Shown here: positions 42,417 to 49,950 of the stretch, piece after piece
Position numbering within the stretch: position 1 is the stretch's first letter
How the letters are laid out: every line of letters starts with the position of its first letter
NCBI RefSeq assembly: GCF_900113185.1
Contig: NZ_FOZD01000003.1
Location: forward strand, 1 to 64,000
Direction: 5' to 3'
Length of the DNA stretch: 64,000 nt
Origin: Agromyces sp. CF514
GTDB lineage: Bacteria > Actinomycetota > Actinomycetes > Actinomycetales > Microbacteriaceae
Position numbers and translations under genes: made by a program
Notes under the pieces: generated by a model
Told to the model about the DNA's origin: nothing
Databases searched by the model: none
Seen by the model: only the letters and a program-made list of their open reading frames with translations

Positions 42417-42770
42417 CTAGAACTCCGCGATCTGCCGGATCTCGACGCTGCCGACGAACCCGGGCCAGTGATCGACGTGGATCTGCATGAGCCGGCGCCC
42501 GAGCTCCACCGCCTCCTCGTACGACCGCACCTCGATCACGGCGTACCCGCCGACGAGTTCCTTCGCCTCGGTGAACGGGCCGTCGACGGCCTTGATCGCG
42601 CCGTCGGCGAGCGACACGATCGCGCCCGCCGAGCTCGGCAGCAGCCCCTGGCTGTCGAGAAGCACGCCCGTCTCGCGACCCCAGCGGTCGTACTCGGCCA
42701 TGGCCTCGTAGATCGCGGGCGGGGTCTCGCCCTGATGCTCGTCGGACTTCATCAAGCACATGTACCGCAT
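42417..42770 (-). CDS. YCII / DGPF-domain protein
   Basis: 117 residues, single ferredoxin-like YCII domain. It starts MRYMCLMKSDEHQ and carries VDGPFTEAKELVGGYAVIEV with the DGPF motif that names the ECF42 partners. GAGGAGG precedes the ATG. It precedes the sigma gene in one operon. The biochemical role is not known; DGPF proteins are the usual targets of ECF42 sigma factors. Confidence 0.9.
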   Translation of the reverse strand: MRYMCLMKSDEHQGETPPAIYEAMAEYDRWGRETGVLLDSQGLLPSSAGAIVSLADGAIKAVDGPFTEAKELVGGYAVIEVRSYEEAVELGRRLMQIHVDHWPGFVGSVEIRQIAEF

Positions 42771-42819
42771 GGGATTCCTCCTCGGTGAGGCCCGCCCCGG
42801 TGGCGTGCCCTCACCATAG

Positions 42820-42847
42820 CGTCGGCGTCTCGAGGCCGTTCTCGACA
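42820..42847 (-). promoter_or_regulatory. ECF42-like promoter of the YCII-sigma operon
   Basis: On the minus strand TGTCGA (42847-42842), 17 bp, CGACG (42824-42820). The first 12 bases read TGTCGAGAACGG. 49 nt separate CGACG from the ATG at 42770. The published ECF42 consensus, as I recall it, is TGTCGA at -35 and CGA-type at -10. Confidence 0.8.
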
Positions 42848-42851
42848 CGGC

Positions 42852-42870
42852 ATCCGGAGATTCTCCGGAT
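42852..42870. promoter_or_regulatory. Dyad between the divergent ECF promoters
   Basis: ATCCGGAGA-T-TCTCCGGAT is a perfect 19 bp dyad lying between the two TGTCGA -35 boxes (42847 and 42885). It may bind a further regulator of both promoters. Confidence 0.5.
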
Positions 42871-42884
42871 TCCTTCGAAGCGCA

Positions 42885-42912
42885 TGTCGAGAACGGATGC
42901 CGCGCCGCGACG
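42885..42912 (+). promoter_or_regulatory. ECF42-like promoter of the DUF998 gene
   Basis: TGTCGA (42885-42890), 17 bp, CGACG (42908-42912). The first 12 bases TGTCGAGAACGG are identical to the divergent promoter, and again 49 nt separate CGACG from the ATG at 42962. Confidence 0.8.
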
Positions 42913-42961
42913 TCTTGGTGAACGACCCGTTCCATCGGGCCGACGACCGAAGGGAATCACC

Positions 42962-43669
42962 ATGAACACGTCACTCGACACTGCGAACGCCGTGACCTCC
43001 GGGGCGCCGGCATCTGATGCCGCCGTCCGTCCGGCGCACGCGTCGGACCCCGCCACGAGGCGGCTCGTGCTCGCGGGCGTCGTCGCCGGCCCGCTCTTCG
43101 TCACGGTCGGACTCGTGCAGGTGCTCACGCGCGAGGGATTCGACCTGACGCGGCATCCGCTCAGCCTGCTCTCGCTCGGTGACCGCGGCTACGTGCAGAT
43201 CGCGAACTTCATCGTCGCCGGCATCCTGATGCTCGCGTTCGCGGTCGGCGCTCGCCGCAGCCTCGCCGGCGGGCCCGGCCGAACCTGGGCGCCCGTGCTG
43301 TTCGCGCTGTACGGCGTGGGCCTCGTGCTGGGCGGCGCGTTCACGGCCGACCCGGCGCTCGGGTTCCCGCTCGGCACGCCCGACGGGTACCCGACCGAGT
43401 GGACGTTCCACGGCGGCGTGCACGCGTTCGCCGCGCCGCTCGCGTTCCTGGCGCTGGTCGCGGTGACGTTCGTCGTGGCGAAGCGCCTGCGCTGGGAGGG
43501 CCATCGCGCGGCGGCGGTCTGGTCGATCGTCACGGGCGTGCTGTGCCTGCTGCTGTGCATCCCGTTCGGGCCCGCGGCGAGCATGCGCCTGTTCGTGGGC
43601 GTCGCGCTCGGCTTCGCGTGGATCGCGGTGTACGCGGCATACCTGTTGCGGGGCCGTGCGTCGAGCTGA
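42962..43669 (+). CDS. DUF998 membrane protein, probable ECF42 target
   Basis: 235 residues. After ~30 disordered residues, six membrane segments. LTREGFDLTRHPLSLLSLGDRGYVQIANF after segment 1 is split by the typical DUF998 RHPLS motif, and segments continue to YAAYLLRGRASS. Function unknown. AAGGG precedes the ATG. The mirror promoter ties it to the sigma/DGPF operon. Confidence 0.85.
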   Translation: MNTSLDTANAVTSGAPASDAAVRPAHASDPATRRLVLAGVVAGPLFVTVGLVQVLTREGFDLTRHPLSLLSLGDRGYVQIANFIVAGILMLAFAVGARRSLAGGPGRTWAPVLFALYGVGLVLGGAFTADPALGFPLGTPDGYPTEWTFHGGVHAFAAPLAFLALVAVTFVVAKRLRWEGHRAAAVWSIVTGVLCLLLCIPFGPAASMRLFVGVALGFAWIAVYAAYLLRGRASS

Positions 43670-43687
43670 CCGGCCATGCTGCGTCGT

Positions 43688-44290
43688 TCAGGCCTCGACG
43701 GGCCGCCACATGGTCGTGATCGGGCTCGCCTCGTCGAGCGGCGACGTGAAGCCGCCGACGGCGCGGAACCCGGCGCGCTCGTAGCGCCGGTCGTTCGCCG
43801 GGTTCGTCGACTCGAGGTAGGCCGCGAGCCCGAGCTCGGCGAACTCCTGCACGTTCGCCGCGAGCATCTGCTGGGCGAGCCCCTCGCCGCGTCGCGACGG
43901 GTGGGTCGCCAGGAGACTCAGGTACCAGTGCGGCGGTACGTCGTGCGGATGGTTGGCGTCGAACCGCAGCATGATCTCATCGAAGGCGGCGACCTGCCGC
44001 GGGGCGAGCGTCTCGTCGACGATCGCCTTCACGCGTGCGGACTGCGCCTCGGTCATCTCGGCGACGTCGGGCGGAAGCCACACGGCGACCGAGGCTCCGT
44101 CGTCGACGACCCGCACGCCGTCGTGGGGCAGCGCGCCCTCGACGAACGGGGTCCAGAACGGCACCAGGTGGTCGGTCGCCCCGTCGGGGCGGCGCAGGAT
44201 CGGACCCCAGACCGGGTCGTCGGCGAACGCGAGGGCCAGCGTCTCGGCGATGGCCGGGACGTCGGCGTCGGTCGCGCGTCTCTGCTGCAT
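43688..44290 (-). CDS. GNAT family N-acetyltransferase
   Basis: 200 residues. RRATDADVPAIAETLALAF opens the GNAT fold. WYLSLLATHPSRRGEGLAQQ (motif A, R/Q-x-x-G-x-G/A for acetyl-CoA) and YLESTNPANDRRYERAGFR (motif B) follow. Acetyl acceptor unknown. It converges on the DUF998 gene. Confidence 0.87.
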   Translation of the reverse strand: MQQRRATDADVPAIAETLALAFADDPVWGPILRRPDGATDHLVPFWTPFVEGALPHDGVRVVDDGASVAVWLPPDVAEMTEAQSARVKAIVDETLAPRQVAAFDEIMLRFDANHPHDVPPHWYLSLLATHPSRRGEGLAQQMLAANVQEFAELGLAAYLESTNPANDRRYERAGFRAVGGFTSPLDEASPITTMWRPVEA

Positions 44291-44311
44291 CCGCTCATGG
44301 TCTCACGCCGA

Positions 44312-44388
44312 CGACGGGAGGAGAACGGCCGCAGGGGAGGACGACTCGGCTGGAATCGTCCTCCCCTGGGTGGAATCTCCTCCCGTCG
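44312..44388. repeat. Nested hairpin with symmetric internal loop
   Basis: Outer arms CGACGGGAGGAGA (44312-44324) and TCTCCTCCCGTCG (44376-44388); inner arms AGGGGAGGACGA (44333-44344) and TCGTCCTCCCCT (44356-44367). Eight unpaired bases separate the stems on each side, and an 11 nt loop closes it. It lies in the 181 bp gap between an acetyltransferase start and the end of an oxidoreductase gene. The rest of that gap holds two GGATGCC words and nothing else clear. Confidence 0.75.
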
Positions 44389-44471
44389 AAGCATCCGGGC
44401 GGGGCGGATGCCGCGGGCGGGCGGATGCCTCGGGCGCGGGCGTACCCGGCCGAGGCCCGCGGCGGCCCGGC

Positions 44472-45167
44472 TCAGGCGGCCGGGTCGGCGCCGGCCGCCA
44501 CGAGGGCCGGCTGGCGGCGGCGGGCCTTCGCGGCATCCGTCGCCCCGAGCCGTCGGGCGGACTCGAGCCAGGCTGCGCGCGTCTCGGGGGTCGAGAACCG
44601 CACGGGAGTGAACCGCGTGATGCCGATCGTGCGCACTCCGCAGTAGCCGAGGGTCGCGCGCTTGAGCGAGGTCTCGGCGGCGTTGCGGTAGACGAAGCGG
44701 TTCCAGGCGACGGGGGAGTCCATGGTCATGAAGATGCGCGCGGTCTTGCCCGTGAGCAGCCGCGTCGAGATCTGCCCGCGGCCGTACTTGAAGGCCGTGC
44801 CCGAGAGCACCGCGCGGTCGAGGAACGCCTTCAGCACCGCGGGGTACGTGCCCCACCACTGCGGGAAGAAGAACACGAGGTGGTCGGCCCACGCGACGTC
44901 GTCGATGAACTCGCGGATGCGCGGCTCGAGGTGCGAGGTGTCGCCGTCGGGGGCGCGCAGGTCGCGGCGGTCGGCGGGCAGCAGGTCGAACTCGCGCTCG
45001 GCGAGGTCGATGACCCGCACCTGCGAGCCGTCGGCCGGAGCACCGGTCGCGTCGACGGATGCCGCGCGCAGGCCTGCCGCGTACTGCTCGGCGAGGGCGT
45101 GGTTGAAGCTGCCGGCGTTGGGGTGGCCGATGATCACGAGCGTGTTCGTCATGGTGCTGTTCGTCAT
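44472..45167 (-). CDS. Flavodoxin-fold NAD(P)H dehydrogenase (quinone type)
   Basis: 231 residues. TLVIIGHPNAGSFNHALAEQ (FMN-binding loop), then AWADHLVFFFPQWWGTYPAVLKAF, the NQO1/MdaB/KefF signature, and GKTARIFMTMDSP. It would reduce quinones with two electrons, avoiding radicals, in the cytosol. The MarR gene lies 3 bp upstream on the same strand, so the two form an operon. Confidence 0.9.
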   Translation of the reverse strand: MTNSTMTNTLVIIGHPNAGSFNHALAEQYAAGLRAASVDATGAPADGSQVRVIDLAEREFDLLPADRRDLRAPDGDTSHLEPRIREFIDDVAWADHLVFFFPQWWGTYPAVLKAFLDRAVLSGTAFKYGRGQISTRLLTGKTARIFMTMDSPVAWNRFVYRNAAETSLKRATLGYCGVRTIGITRFTPVRFSTPETRAAWLESARRLGATDAAKARRRQPALVAAGADPAA

Positions 45168-45170
45168 GGT

Positions 45171-45644
45171 TCAGTGCTCCTTGGAGTCGAGGTGGCGGAT
45201 GACCGCCTTGAGGTCTTCGTGCAGCGCGTCGAGGTCTGGGGAGACGAGGTCGTCGAACTCGTCGCTGAAGGAGGCCCCGAGCACCGGCAGTGCCTCGGCG
45301 AGCAGTTGCCCGGCCTTCGGGGTGATGGACAGCAGCACGCGCCTGGCGTTCGCCGGGTCGGCGCTGGTCTGCACGAACCCCGCCTCGACGAAGGCGGGCA
45401 CGCGCTTGCTGACTGCGGCCTTGCTGACGCCGAGGCAGTCGGCGAGGAAGGTGATGTCGGGCGGTGACGGCAGGTTCGCGATCACCGCGATGAACTGGAA
45501 CTGGCTGAAGCTGATGCCGTAGCGCGCCTGCAGCAGCGCGTCCGCGAAGCGATCCATGCGGTCGACGAGCAGGTGCAGGGTGACCGTGAGGTGGTCGCCC
45601 AGGGGGCCGCCGGGTTCTGGGAGGGCTTTCGGTTCGGGGCTCAT
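45171..45644 (-). CDS. MarR family regulator
   Basis: 157 residues from the ATG at 45644. Helix-turn-helix PPDITFLADCLGVSKAAVSK (61-80). Promoter TTGACA (45679-45674), 17 bp, TTTACT (45656-45651), 6 nt, ATG: near-consensus and leaderless. A 27 bp palindrome covers the -35 and spacer. It is followed by the flavodoxin-fold reductase gene and diverges from an SDR gene, so it may sense electrophiles or quinones; that is inference. Confidence 0.92.
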   Translation of the reverse strand: MSPEPKALPEPGGPLGDHLTVTLHLLVDRMDRFADALLQARYGISFSQFQFIAVIANLPSPPDITFLADCLGVSKAAVSKRVPAFVEAGFVQTSADPANARRVLLSITPKAGQLLAEALPVLGASFSDEFDDLVSPDLDALHEDLKAVIRHLDSKEH

Positions 45645-45656
45645 GAGATGAGTAAA

Positions 45657-45710
45657 CCTGTTGACATTCGCAATGTCAACAGGTTGACGAAAAAAGGTCA
45701 ACACGTTGAC
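45657..45710. promoter_or_regulatory. Array of MarR half-sites
   Basis: Five GTTGAC/GTCAAC half-sites lie in 51 bp: 45660-45665, 45675-45680, 45683-45688, 45697-45702, 45705-45710. The first pair lies in a perfect palindrome CCTGTTGACATT-CGC-complement (45657-45683). The last pair forms GTCAAC-AC-GTTGAC (45697-45710). An A-tract separates them. Confidence 0.85.
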
Positions 45711-45768
45711 ACTCAGGTTCGGCGAGCGCGGGGGATCCGAGCCGTCCCGCCGCTGCGAGAATGGACGG

Positions 45769-46608
45769 ATGACCAGAACGGTGCGCGGAGCCGGCCTCCT
45801 CATCACGGGGGCCGCCGGCGGCATGGGCCGCATGTACGCGCAGCGCGCGGTCGCCGAGCGCGCCGCATCCGTCACCCTGTGGGACCGCGACGCGTCGGCG
45901 CTCGCCCGCACGGTCGACGAGCTCGGCACCGTGTCGCAGGGGCGCACGCGCATCCACTCGTACGTGGTCGACCTCGCCGACCTCGGCTCGATCGCCAAGC
46001 ACGCCCAGAAGGTGCGCAGGGAGGTCGGCAACCCCGACGTGCTCATCAACAACGCGGGCATCGTGCGCGGCAACGGCTACTTCTGGCAGACCGACAACGG
46101 CGACGACACCCGGCCCACCATGCAGGTCAACGCGCTCGCGCCCATGTACGTGACCCGCGAGTTCCTGCCAGGCATGATCGCGAACTCCTACCGGCCCGCA
46201 CGCATCGTGAACATCGCCTCGGCTGCGGGCACGATCGCGAACCCGCGCATGGCGACCTACGCCGCCTCGAAGGCCGCACTGATCGGGTGGAGCGACTCGC
46301 TGCGCGTCGAGCTCGAGCAGGCCGACCACACGAACGTGAAGGTCACGACGGTCACCCCGAGCTACGTCTCGACGGGCATGTTCTCGGGCGCGCGCGGGCC
46401 GGCGCTCGCGCCGGTGCTCGAGCCCGGATTCGTCGTGGAACGGGTCTGGCGCGCCATGCTCGCCGGCAAGCCGCTGCTCGAGCTGCCCTGGAGCGTCGGG
46501 CTCTCACGTGCGCTGCGCGGGCTGCTGCCGACCCGGGTGTTCGATCGCGTCGTGGGCGACGGCTTCGGCGTCTACCGATCGATGGAGCGGTTCACCGGGC
46601 GTCGCTGA
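45769..46608 (+). CDS. SDR family oxidoreductase
   Basis: 279 residues. TGAAGGMGR cofactor loop near residues 13-21, NNAGIVRGNG, catalytic S in IVNIASAAG and YAASKAA. A GAGAAT hexamer (45757-45762) ends 6 nt before the ATG. It diverges from the MarR gene, and the half-site array controls the gap. Its stop codon lies in the first unit of a 15 bp tandem repeat. Substrate unknown. Confidence 0.88.
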   Translation: MTRTVRGAGLLITGAAGGMGRMYAQRAVAERAASVTLWDRDASALARTVDELGTVSQGRTRIHSYVVDLADLGSIAKHAQKVRREVGNPDVLINNAGIVRGNGYFWQTDNGDDTRPTMQVNALAPMYVTREFLPGMIANSYRPARIVNIASAAGTIANPRMATYAASKAALIGWSDSLRVELEQADHTNVKVTTVTPSYVSTGMFSGARGPALAPVLEPGFVVERVWRAMLAGKPLLELPWSVGLSRALRGLLPTRVFDRVVGDGFGVYRSMERFTGRR

Positions 46609-46690
46609 GCCGGGCGTCGCTGACCCGGGGGTCGCTGACCCGGTGGTCGCTGACCCGGTGGTCGCTGACCCGGTGGTCGCTGAACAGACC
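46601..46690 (+). repeat. 15 bp tandem repeat, six units
   Basis: Units at 46601, 46616, 46631, 46646, 46661 and 46676, consensus GTCGCTGACCCGGTG. Units 3-5 are identical, the first two differ by one to three bases and the last is degenerate. Unit 1 contains the SDR stop codon, and since 15 is a multiple of 3 each unit repeats an in-frame TGA. Confidence 0.92.
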
Positions 46691-46726
46691 GTCGTGGGCG
46701 GTCGCGCCCGGCCGCGGCATCCGGCA

Positions 46727-47209
46727 TCAGAGCGCCTTCCGCATGTGCAGCGACGCGGTGAGGTAGCCGAGGCTCTCGTAGAGCGTGATCGCCGGGATGT
46801 TGTACGCGAACGCGTTCAGGCCGAGGCTCGTCGCGCCGCCGTCCTTCGCGATCGCGTCGGCGCGCTGCATGACGATGCGCGCGATGCCGCGGCGCTGGAA
46901 CTCGTCGTGGACGCGGATGTCGTAGATCCACCAGTCCTCGACGCCCGTGCCGCCCCACGGTCCGAGCCAGAACCACCCGGCATCCTCGCCGGCCAGGCGG
47001 ATGGTGAAGAGCAGGTGGCCGTCGATGAGCCGGCCGTCGGGGAAGAACCGCTGCTCGGACTCGGCGCGCGCGGCATCCGCACCCTCGGCGCTGTCACCGG
47101 CTTCGAGCCGCGACTCCTCGTACTCGCGCATCGCCACGGGCAGCCACGCCTCGACCTCGTCAGGGGTCTTCGGGTCGAGCGTGATCTCGTCGGGGTTCGC
47201 CTGCGTCAT
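46727..47209 (-). CDS. GNAT family N-acetyltransferase
   Basis: 160 residues. DIRVHDEFQRRGIARIVMQR is motif A with Q-R-R-G-I-A for acetyl-CoA; GATSLGLNAFAYNIPAITLYESLGY-type sequence (split) is motif B. The front half is substrate-specific and not recognisable. It lies 57 bp after the lipoprotein gene on the same strand. Confidence 0.88.
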   Translation of the reverse strand: MTQANPDEITLDPKTPDEVEAWLPVAMREYEESRLEAGDSAEGADAARAESEQRFFPDGRLIDGHLLFTIRLAGEDAGWFWLGPWGGTGVEDWWIYDIRVHDEFQRRGIARIVMQRADAIAKDGGATSLGLNAFAYNIPAITLYESLGYLTASLHMRKAL

Positions 47210-47266
47210 GCCTCCATGGTGGCGGATGTCGCGGCGGATGTCTCGGGCGCGAGCTCCGGCGCCCGG

Positions 47267-47692
47267 TCAGTCGTCCTCGTTCTTGTCCTTGCCCTTCCCC
47301 TTGCCCTTGTTGTCGCTGTTGCCGGGCGAGTCGTCGGAGTTCCCGGAATCGTCCGAATCGTCGGTGGTCGGCGTCGGCGTGGGGGTCGCGGCGACCTCTG
47401 CCGCCTCGAGGTCGGCTCGCACGAGCGCGAGGGCGTCCCTGATCTCCTGCTCCTGCGCGGCATCGAGGTCGCCGTCGGCGGCTGCCTGGTCGACGTCGGC
47501 TTCGAGGAGCCCGAGCTCGGCGAGGGCGCCCGCGTAGTCGGCCGAGGCCGCGCGCTCCGAGATGCGGACGACCGACGTGTGCATCTCGGCGGCGGTGTCG
47601 TCGTTCGTCGGAGCGCACGACGTGAGGCCGAGGGCGACGAGCAGGGCGACGCCGGCGGCGACGGCGGTCGCGCGAAGGCTCGAGCGCATCAC
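47267..47692 (-). CDS. Small lipoprotein, coupled to the Ser/Thr kinase
   Basis: 141 residues. Signal peptide with lipobox LTSC (Cys about 26), a short helical domain (about 36-100, ADYAGALAELGLLEADVDQA), and a highly charged tail of Thr/Pro then Asp/Ser/Asn and Lys/Gly repeats (TPTPTPTTDDSDD; NKGKGKGKDKNEDD). Family not recognised. ATGA overlap with the kinase gene means co-translation, so it may act in the same extracytoplasmic sensing path. Confidence 0.75.
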   Translation of the reverse strand: MMRSSLRATAVAAGVALLVALGLTSCAPTNDDTAAEMHTSVVRISERAASADYAGALAELGLLEADVDQAAADGDLDAAQEQEIRDALALVRADLEAAEVAATPTPTPTTDDSDDSGNSDDSPGNSDNKGKGKGKDKNEDD

Positions 47693-48978
47693 GGGGTCAC
47701 CGCCTCGTCGAGCTGCTCGAGGTGCACGCCGAGCTCGCCGGGAACGCTCGGAAGCGGTTCAGGGGCTGCCGTGGGTGGCGCGACGAGCGGCGCGACCAGG
47801 ATCCACAGCAGCGTCGCGGCCACGGCGGCCACCAGCGCGAGCACGGCGATGCGCGCCGTCCGTCTCGGCCGGCGCGTGTCGCGGGAAGGCGTGTGCGCAG
47901 GGCCCGGCTGCGGCTCCGGTGTTGCCTCGGACGAGTTCGATCCCGGCACCGTGAGCACGCGCGTCGACCCTTCGCCGGTCGCGTCGGGCCGGGGCTCGCC
48001 GGGCATCCGCACGGTCGCGACGTCGTCGGCGACGGATGTCCCGGCTCCGGTCATCGCGACGGTCGGCGTCTCGGCTGCCCCGGCGAATGCGATGGTGGTC
48101 GCCGTCTGGGCCGCATCCGATCGTTCCGACACGTCGAGCGCGGACGCCGCGACCACGACCTCGAGCGCCGTCGGGCGCTCGGCGGGCTCGCGCGCGGTCA
48201 TCGCGCGGAGCAGCGCCACCCAGTCGTCGCCGAGCTCTGGTGGCACGACCGGGTCGCGAACGAGTCGAGCGCTCGCCGACTCGGCGGCGGGGCCCGGGAA
48301 CGCGGCCTGCTGTGTCCGCGCCTCGAGCACGAGCAGCCCGAGCGCGTAGACGTCGGCGGGCGGTGCGGGGACGGCCCCGGTCACCTGCTCGGGACTCACG
48401 TACCCCGGCGTGCCGACGAGGAGCCCGGTGCTCGTGAGCCGGGCGTCGTCGATGAGCCTCGCGATGCCGAAGTCGGCGAGCTTCGCGTTCCAGGTGCGGC
48501 CCGGCACGTTCGCGGGCTCCAACAGCACGTTGGCGGGCTTGATGTCGCGGTGCACGATGCCCCGGTCGTGGATCGCGTGCAGCGCCTCGGCGAGGTCCGA
48601 GAGCATGGCCGCGGCCTCGCGGGAGCAGAGCGGGCCCAGCCGCAGCGCCTCGCGCAGGTCGCGCCCTTCGACGAGTTCCATGACGAGGAACTCGCGGCCG
48701 GTCGACGGGTCGTGGCCGGCGTCGTAGAGCCGCACGAGCGCGCGATGCGAGAGGCTCGCGAGCAGCGCGATCTCCGAGGCGCGGCGGTCGCGGTCGTCGG
48801 TGCCCTCGGCGGCGGCCCCGAAGACCTTGACCGCGACGGGTCGGTGCAGGAGCAGGTCGTCGGCTCGGTAGACGCTGGCCATGCCGCCACGGCCGATGAG
48901 TCGGTCGAGGCGGTAGCGTTCGGCCATCGTGATCCCGATGAACGGGTCTCCGACGACGCGTTCGGGAGAAGTCGTCAC
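47689..48978 (-). CDS. Ser/Thr protein kinase with one membrane anchor
   Basis: 429 residues if read from GTG 48978 or the adjacent GTG 48981; TACGCT (48985-48990) ends 6 nt before 48978, favouring that start. Kinase domain about 20-275: GRGGMASVYRAD (P-loop), VAVKVF lysine, HRDIKPANVLLE catalytic loop, LADFGIARL (DFG), GTPGYVSPEQ. A disordered Thr/Pro linker, then a membrane anchor (IAVLALVAAVAATLLWILV) and a short outside tail without PASTA repeats. PknB-like family. Confidence 0.92.
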   Translation of the reverse strand: MTTSPERVVGDPFIGITMAERYRLDRLIGRGGMASVYRADDLLLHRPVAVKVFGAAAEGTDDRDRRASEIALLASLSHRALVRLYDAGHDPSTGREFLVMELVEGRDLREALRLGPLCSREAAAMLSDLAEALHAIHDRGIVHRDIKPANVLLEPANVPGRTWNAKLADFGIARLIDDARLTSTGLLVGTPGYVSPEQVTGAVPAPPADVYALGLLVLEARTQQAAFPGPAAESASARLVRDPVVPPELGDDWVALLRAMTAREPAERPTALEVVVAASALDVSERSDAAQTATTIAFAGAAETPTVAMTGAGTSVADDVATVRMPGEPRPDATGEGSTRVLTVPGSNSSEATPEPQPGPAHTPSRDTRRPRRTARIAVLALVAAVAATLLWILVAPLVAPPTAAPEPLPSVPGELGVHLEQLDEAVTP

Positions 48979-49034
48979 CACTCGAGCGTAGATCGATCGG
49001 CCGGAAACCGCCCGGTCGGCCCGCTTCGGCGGCC

Positions 49035-49070
49035 GTCGCGCCTAGTGGAACAGTCGCGCCTAGAGGAACA
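49035..49070 (-). repeat. 18 bp tandem duplication across the exonuclease stop codon
   Basis: GTCGCGCCTAGTGGAACA (49035-49052) is followed directly by GTCGCGCCTAGAGGAACA (49053-49070), one mismatch. On the minus strand each copy carries a TAG stop; the real stop is the one at 49062-49060. Confidence 0.85.
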
Positions 49071-49902
49071 TCGGTCGGTCGAACTCGTCGTCGCCGCCGC
49101 CCAGGTCGAGGTCGACGAGCACCGGCACGTGGTCGCTCGGGGCGGTGCCCTTGCGCTCGTTGCGGTGGATCGACGCGCCGGTGACGGCGTGCGCGAACGC
49201 CTCGGACCCGAGGATGAAGTCGATGCGCAGACCCTCGTTGCGGGGGAACCGCAGCTGCTTGTAGTCCCAGTAGGTGAAGCCCTCAGGCACGAGCGGGCGC
49301 ACGACGTCGGCGACGCCCGCGCCCTCGAACGCGAAGAACGCCTCGCGTTCGGCCGGCGAGACGTGCGTCGTCACGCCCTCGATGACGGTGGGGTCGCCGT
49401 TGTCGTGGTCGAACGGCACGATGTTGAAGTCGCCCATGAGCGCGAACGGGCGCGTCGGGTGCGCGGAGGTCTCGGCGCGCGTGTACTCGCGCAGGGCCGC
49501 GAGCCAGTCGAGCTTGTAGGTGTAGTGCGGGTCGTCGAGCGAGCGCCCGTTGGGCACGTAGAGGCTCCAGACGCGCACGCCGTCGATGGTCGCGCCGAGC
49601 GCACGCGCCTCTTTCGGCAGGTCGGGGCCCTCGTGGCCCTTGAGGAACCCGGGCATGCCCGGGAACTCGGTCTGCACGTCTTCGATCGGTGCGCGGCTCG
49701 CGATGGCGACGCCGTTCCACTGGTTCAGGCCGTGGATCGAGAGCTCGTAGCCGGCAGCCTCGAACGCCTCGTGCGGGAACTGCTCCGGCTTGCACTTGAT
49801 CTCCTGCATGGCCAGGACGTCGACGTCTTCTCGCACCATCCAGTCGACCGTGCGTTCGACGCGGGTGCGGATCGAGTTGACGTTCCAGGTGGCGATGCGC
49901 AT
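49060..49902 (-). CDS. xth: Exodeoxyribonuclease III
   Basis: 280 residues from the ATG at 49902. EEP-fold motifs: MRIATWNVNSIRTR, MQEIKCKPEQFP (metal Glu), YVPNGR, LMGDFNIVPFD (Asp/Asn) and SDHVPVLVDL (catalytic His). It repairs abasic sites and trims 3' ends. TAGGCT (49910-49915) is 7 nt before the ATG, so it is probably leaderless. Its 3' end carries the small duplication above. Confidence 0.94.
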   Translation of the reverse strand: MRIATWNVNSIRTRVERTVDWMVREDVDVLAMQEIKCKPEQFPHEAFEAAGYELSIHGLNQWNGVAIASRAPIEDVQTEFPGMPGFLKGHEGPDLPKEARALGATIDGVRVWSLYVPNGRSLDDPHYTYKLDWLAALREYTRAETSAHPTRPFALMGDFNIVPFDHDNGDPTVIEGVTTHVSPAEREAFFAFEGAGVADVVRPLVPEGFTYWDYKQLRFPRNEGLRIDFILGSEAFAHAVTGASIHRNERKGTAPSDHVPVLVDLDLGGGDDEFDRPMFL

Positions 49903-49950
49903 GGGTTCAAGCCTACGGTCGGCGGGCGACACCGACGGACGACGAGGTGC

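Noticed and set aside
46601-46690. Regular repeats that could suggest a CRISPR array
   Set aside because: Units are 15 bp, directly joined with no spacers, and no cas genes are nearby.
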